Shown piece after piece: positions 63,690 to 64,000 of a stretch of DNA of 64,000 nt. Location: assembly GCA_023846275.1 (NCBI GenBank), contig CM043878.1, forward strand, positions 8,363,501 through 8,427,500, in the 5' to 3' direction. This DNA is from Vanilla planifolia. Lineage: Eukaryota; Streptophyta; Magnoliopsida; Asparagales; Orchidaceae. Positions within the stretch are counted from its first letter, which is position 1; each line of letters opens with the position of its first letter. Below the pieces are notes generated by a model. The model did no database searches. It saw only the letters and a program-made list of their open reading frames with translations, and had not been told where the DNA came from. A program made the translations under genes and the position numbers.

Positions 63690-64000
63690 GTCTTTGTAAT
63701 AATTTGAACAAATCAACTCACAAAGCCTTGGTAAAAATGTCCGCAACTTGGTCTATCTTAACAAATACTAGTTCTACTTGCTTCTTGTTCACATGTCTTA
63801 TGGAGTGGTAACTAATATCAATATGTTTACTTCAATGGTTCACACGGTTGTTACCAAATACTATTGCTAACACATTATCTATGAAATTTTCTGTGGGTCC
63901 TTCTTGCTTCAATCCAATTTCAACTAACAGCATTCTAAGCCAAATAGCATGGCTTAACATATGTTGAAGCTCCAGCATACTTGACTTCACCTATAGATAG
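63690..64000 (-). mobile_element. Ty1/copia RNase H fragment at the right edge
   Basis: On the minus strand, about 63770-63720 reads KIDQVADIFTKAL, the conserved end of copia pol. Upstream pieces, including SKHIDISYHSIRH (about 63825-63785), are in the same order as in the family. It continues beyond the window and contains at least one stop. Confidence 0.75.

Noticed and set aside
1..64000. CRISPR arrays, rRNA, tRNA genes, bacterial-type operons
   Set aside because: No regularly spaced repeats, clover-leaf candidates or ribosomal sequence were seen by eye. The window is plant nuclear DNA. A tRNA scan was not possible here.

Overview
This is nuclear genomic DNA from a flowering plant: four split genes lie in very AT-rich, TE-filled DNA. 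Introns have GT-AG ends, and all four proteins belong to land-plant families. One long laccase exon is strongly GC-rich while the introns are AT-rich, and introns reach 9-10 kb. I read this as a non-grass monocot or another large-intron angiosperm, but the window does not fix the species.

All four genes lie on the minus strand. From right to left, in transcription order: (1) the 3' exons of a RING E3 ubiquitin ligase of the IPI1/At3g05545-like family (50889-51961), whose RING exons are not found in the window; (2) a complete plastid CGFS glutaredoxin, GRXS14 type, 184 aa (40220-50044), with its last 56-nt coding exon 9.2 kb from the previous one; (3) a complete ER-type HSP70 nucleotide exchange factor (SIL1/Fes1-like, 396 aa, 8 exons, 14312-37338); (4) a complete secreted laccase, 565 aa, 5 exons, LAC14/15-like (3341-5593). 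The genes do not form a pathway. They are ordinary neighbours for ER folding, plastid Fe-S handling, protein turnover and cell-wall phenol oxidation.

The rest is mostly decayed transposable elements. These are L1-type LINEs at about 10.4-13.2 kb and 53.6-58.6 kb, an RTE-type LINE at about 25.5-26.7 kb in SIL1 intron 2, a Ty3/gypsy element with two recognisable long LTRs at about 28.3-35.85 kb in SIL1 intron 1, Ty1/copia pol at about 46.5-47.7 kb in the GRXS14 intron, and a second copia fragment on the minus strand at the right edge. All carry many stops and frameshifts. There are also a 0.5-kb direct duplication (6.4-7.9 kb), a candidate inverted-repeat element (23.0-23.5 kb), several diverged dispersed repeats and a few microsatellites.

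I found no unknown multi-gene system, CRISPR array or RNA gene. The most informative observations are a perfect ER-stress response element overlapping a UPR bZIP site just upstream of the SIL1-like gene, and a stop-free 84-nt intron in that gene whose retention would keep the frame.
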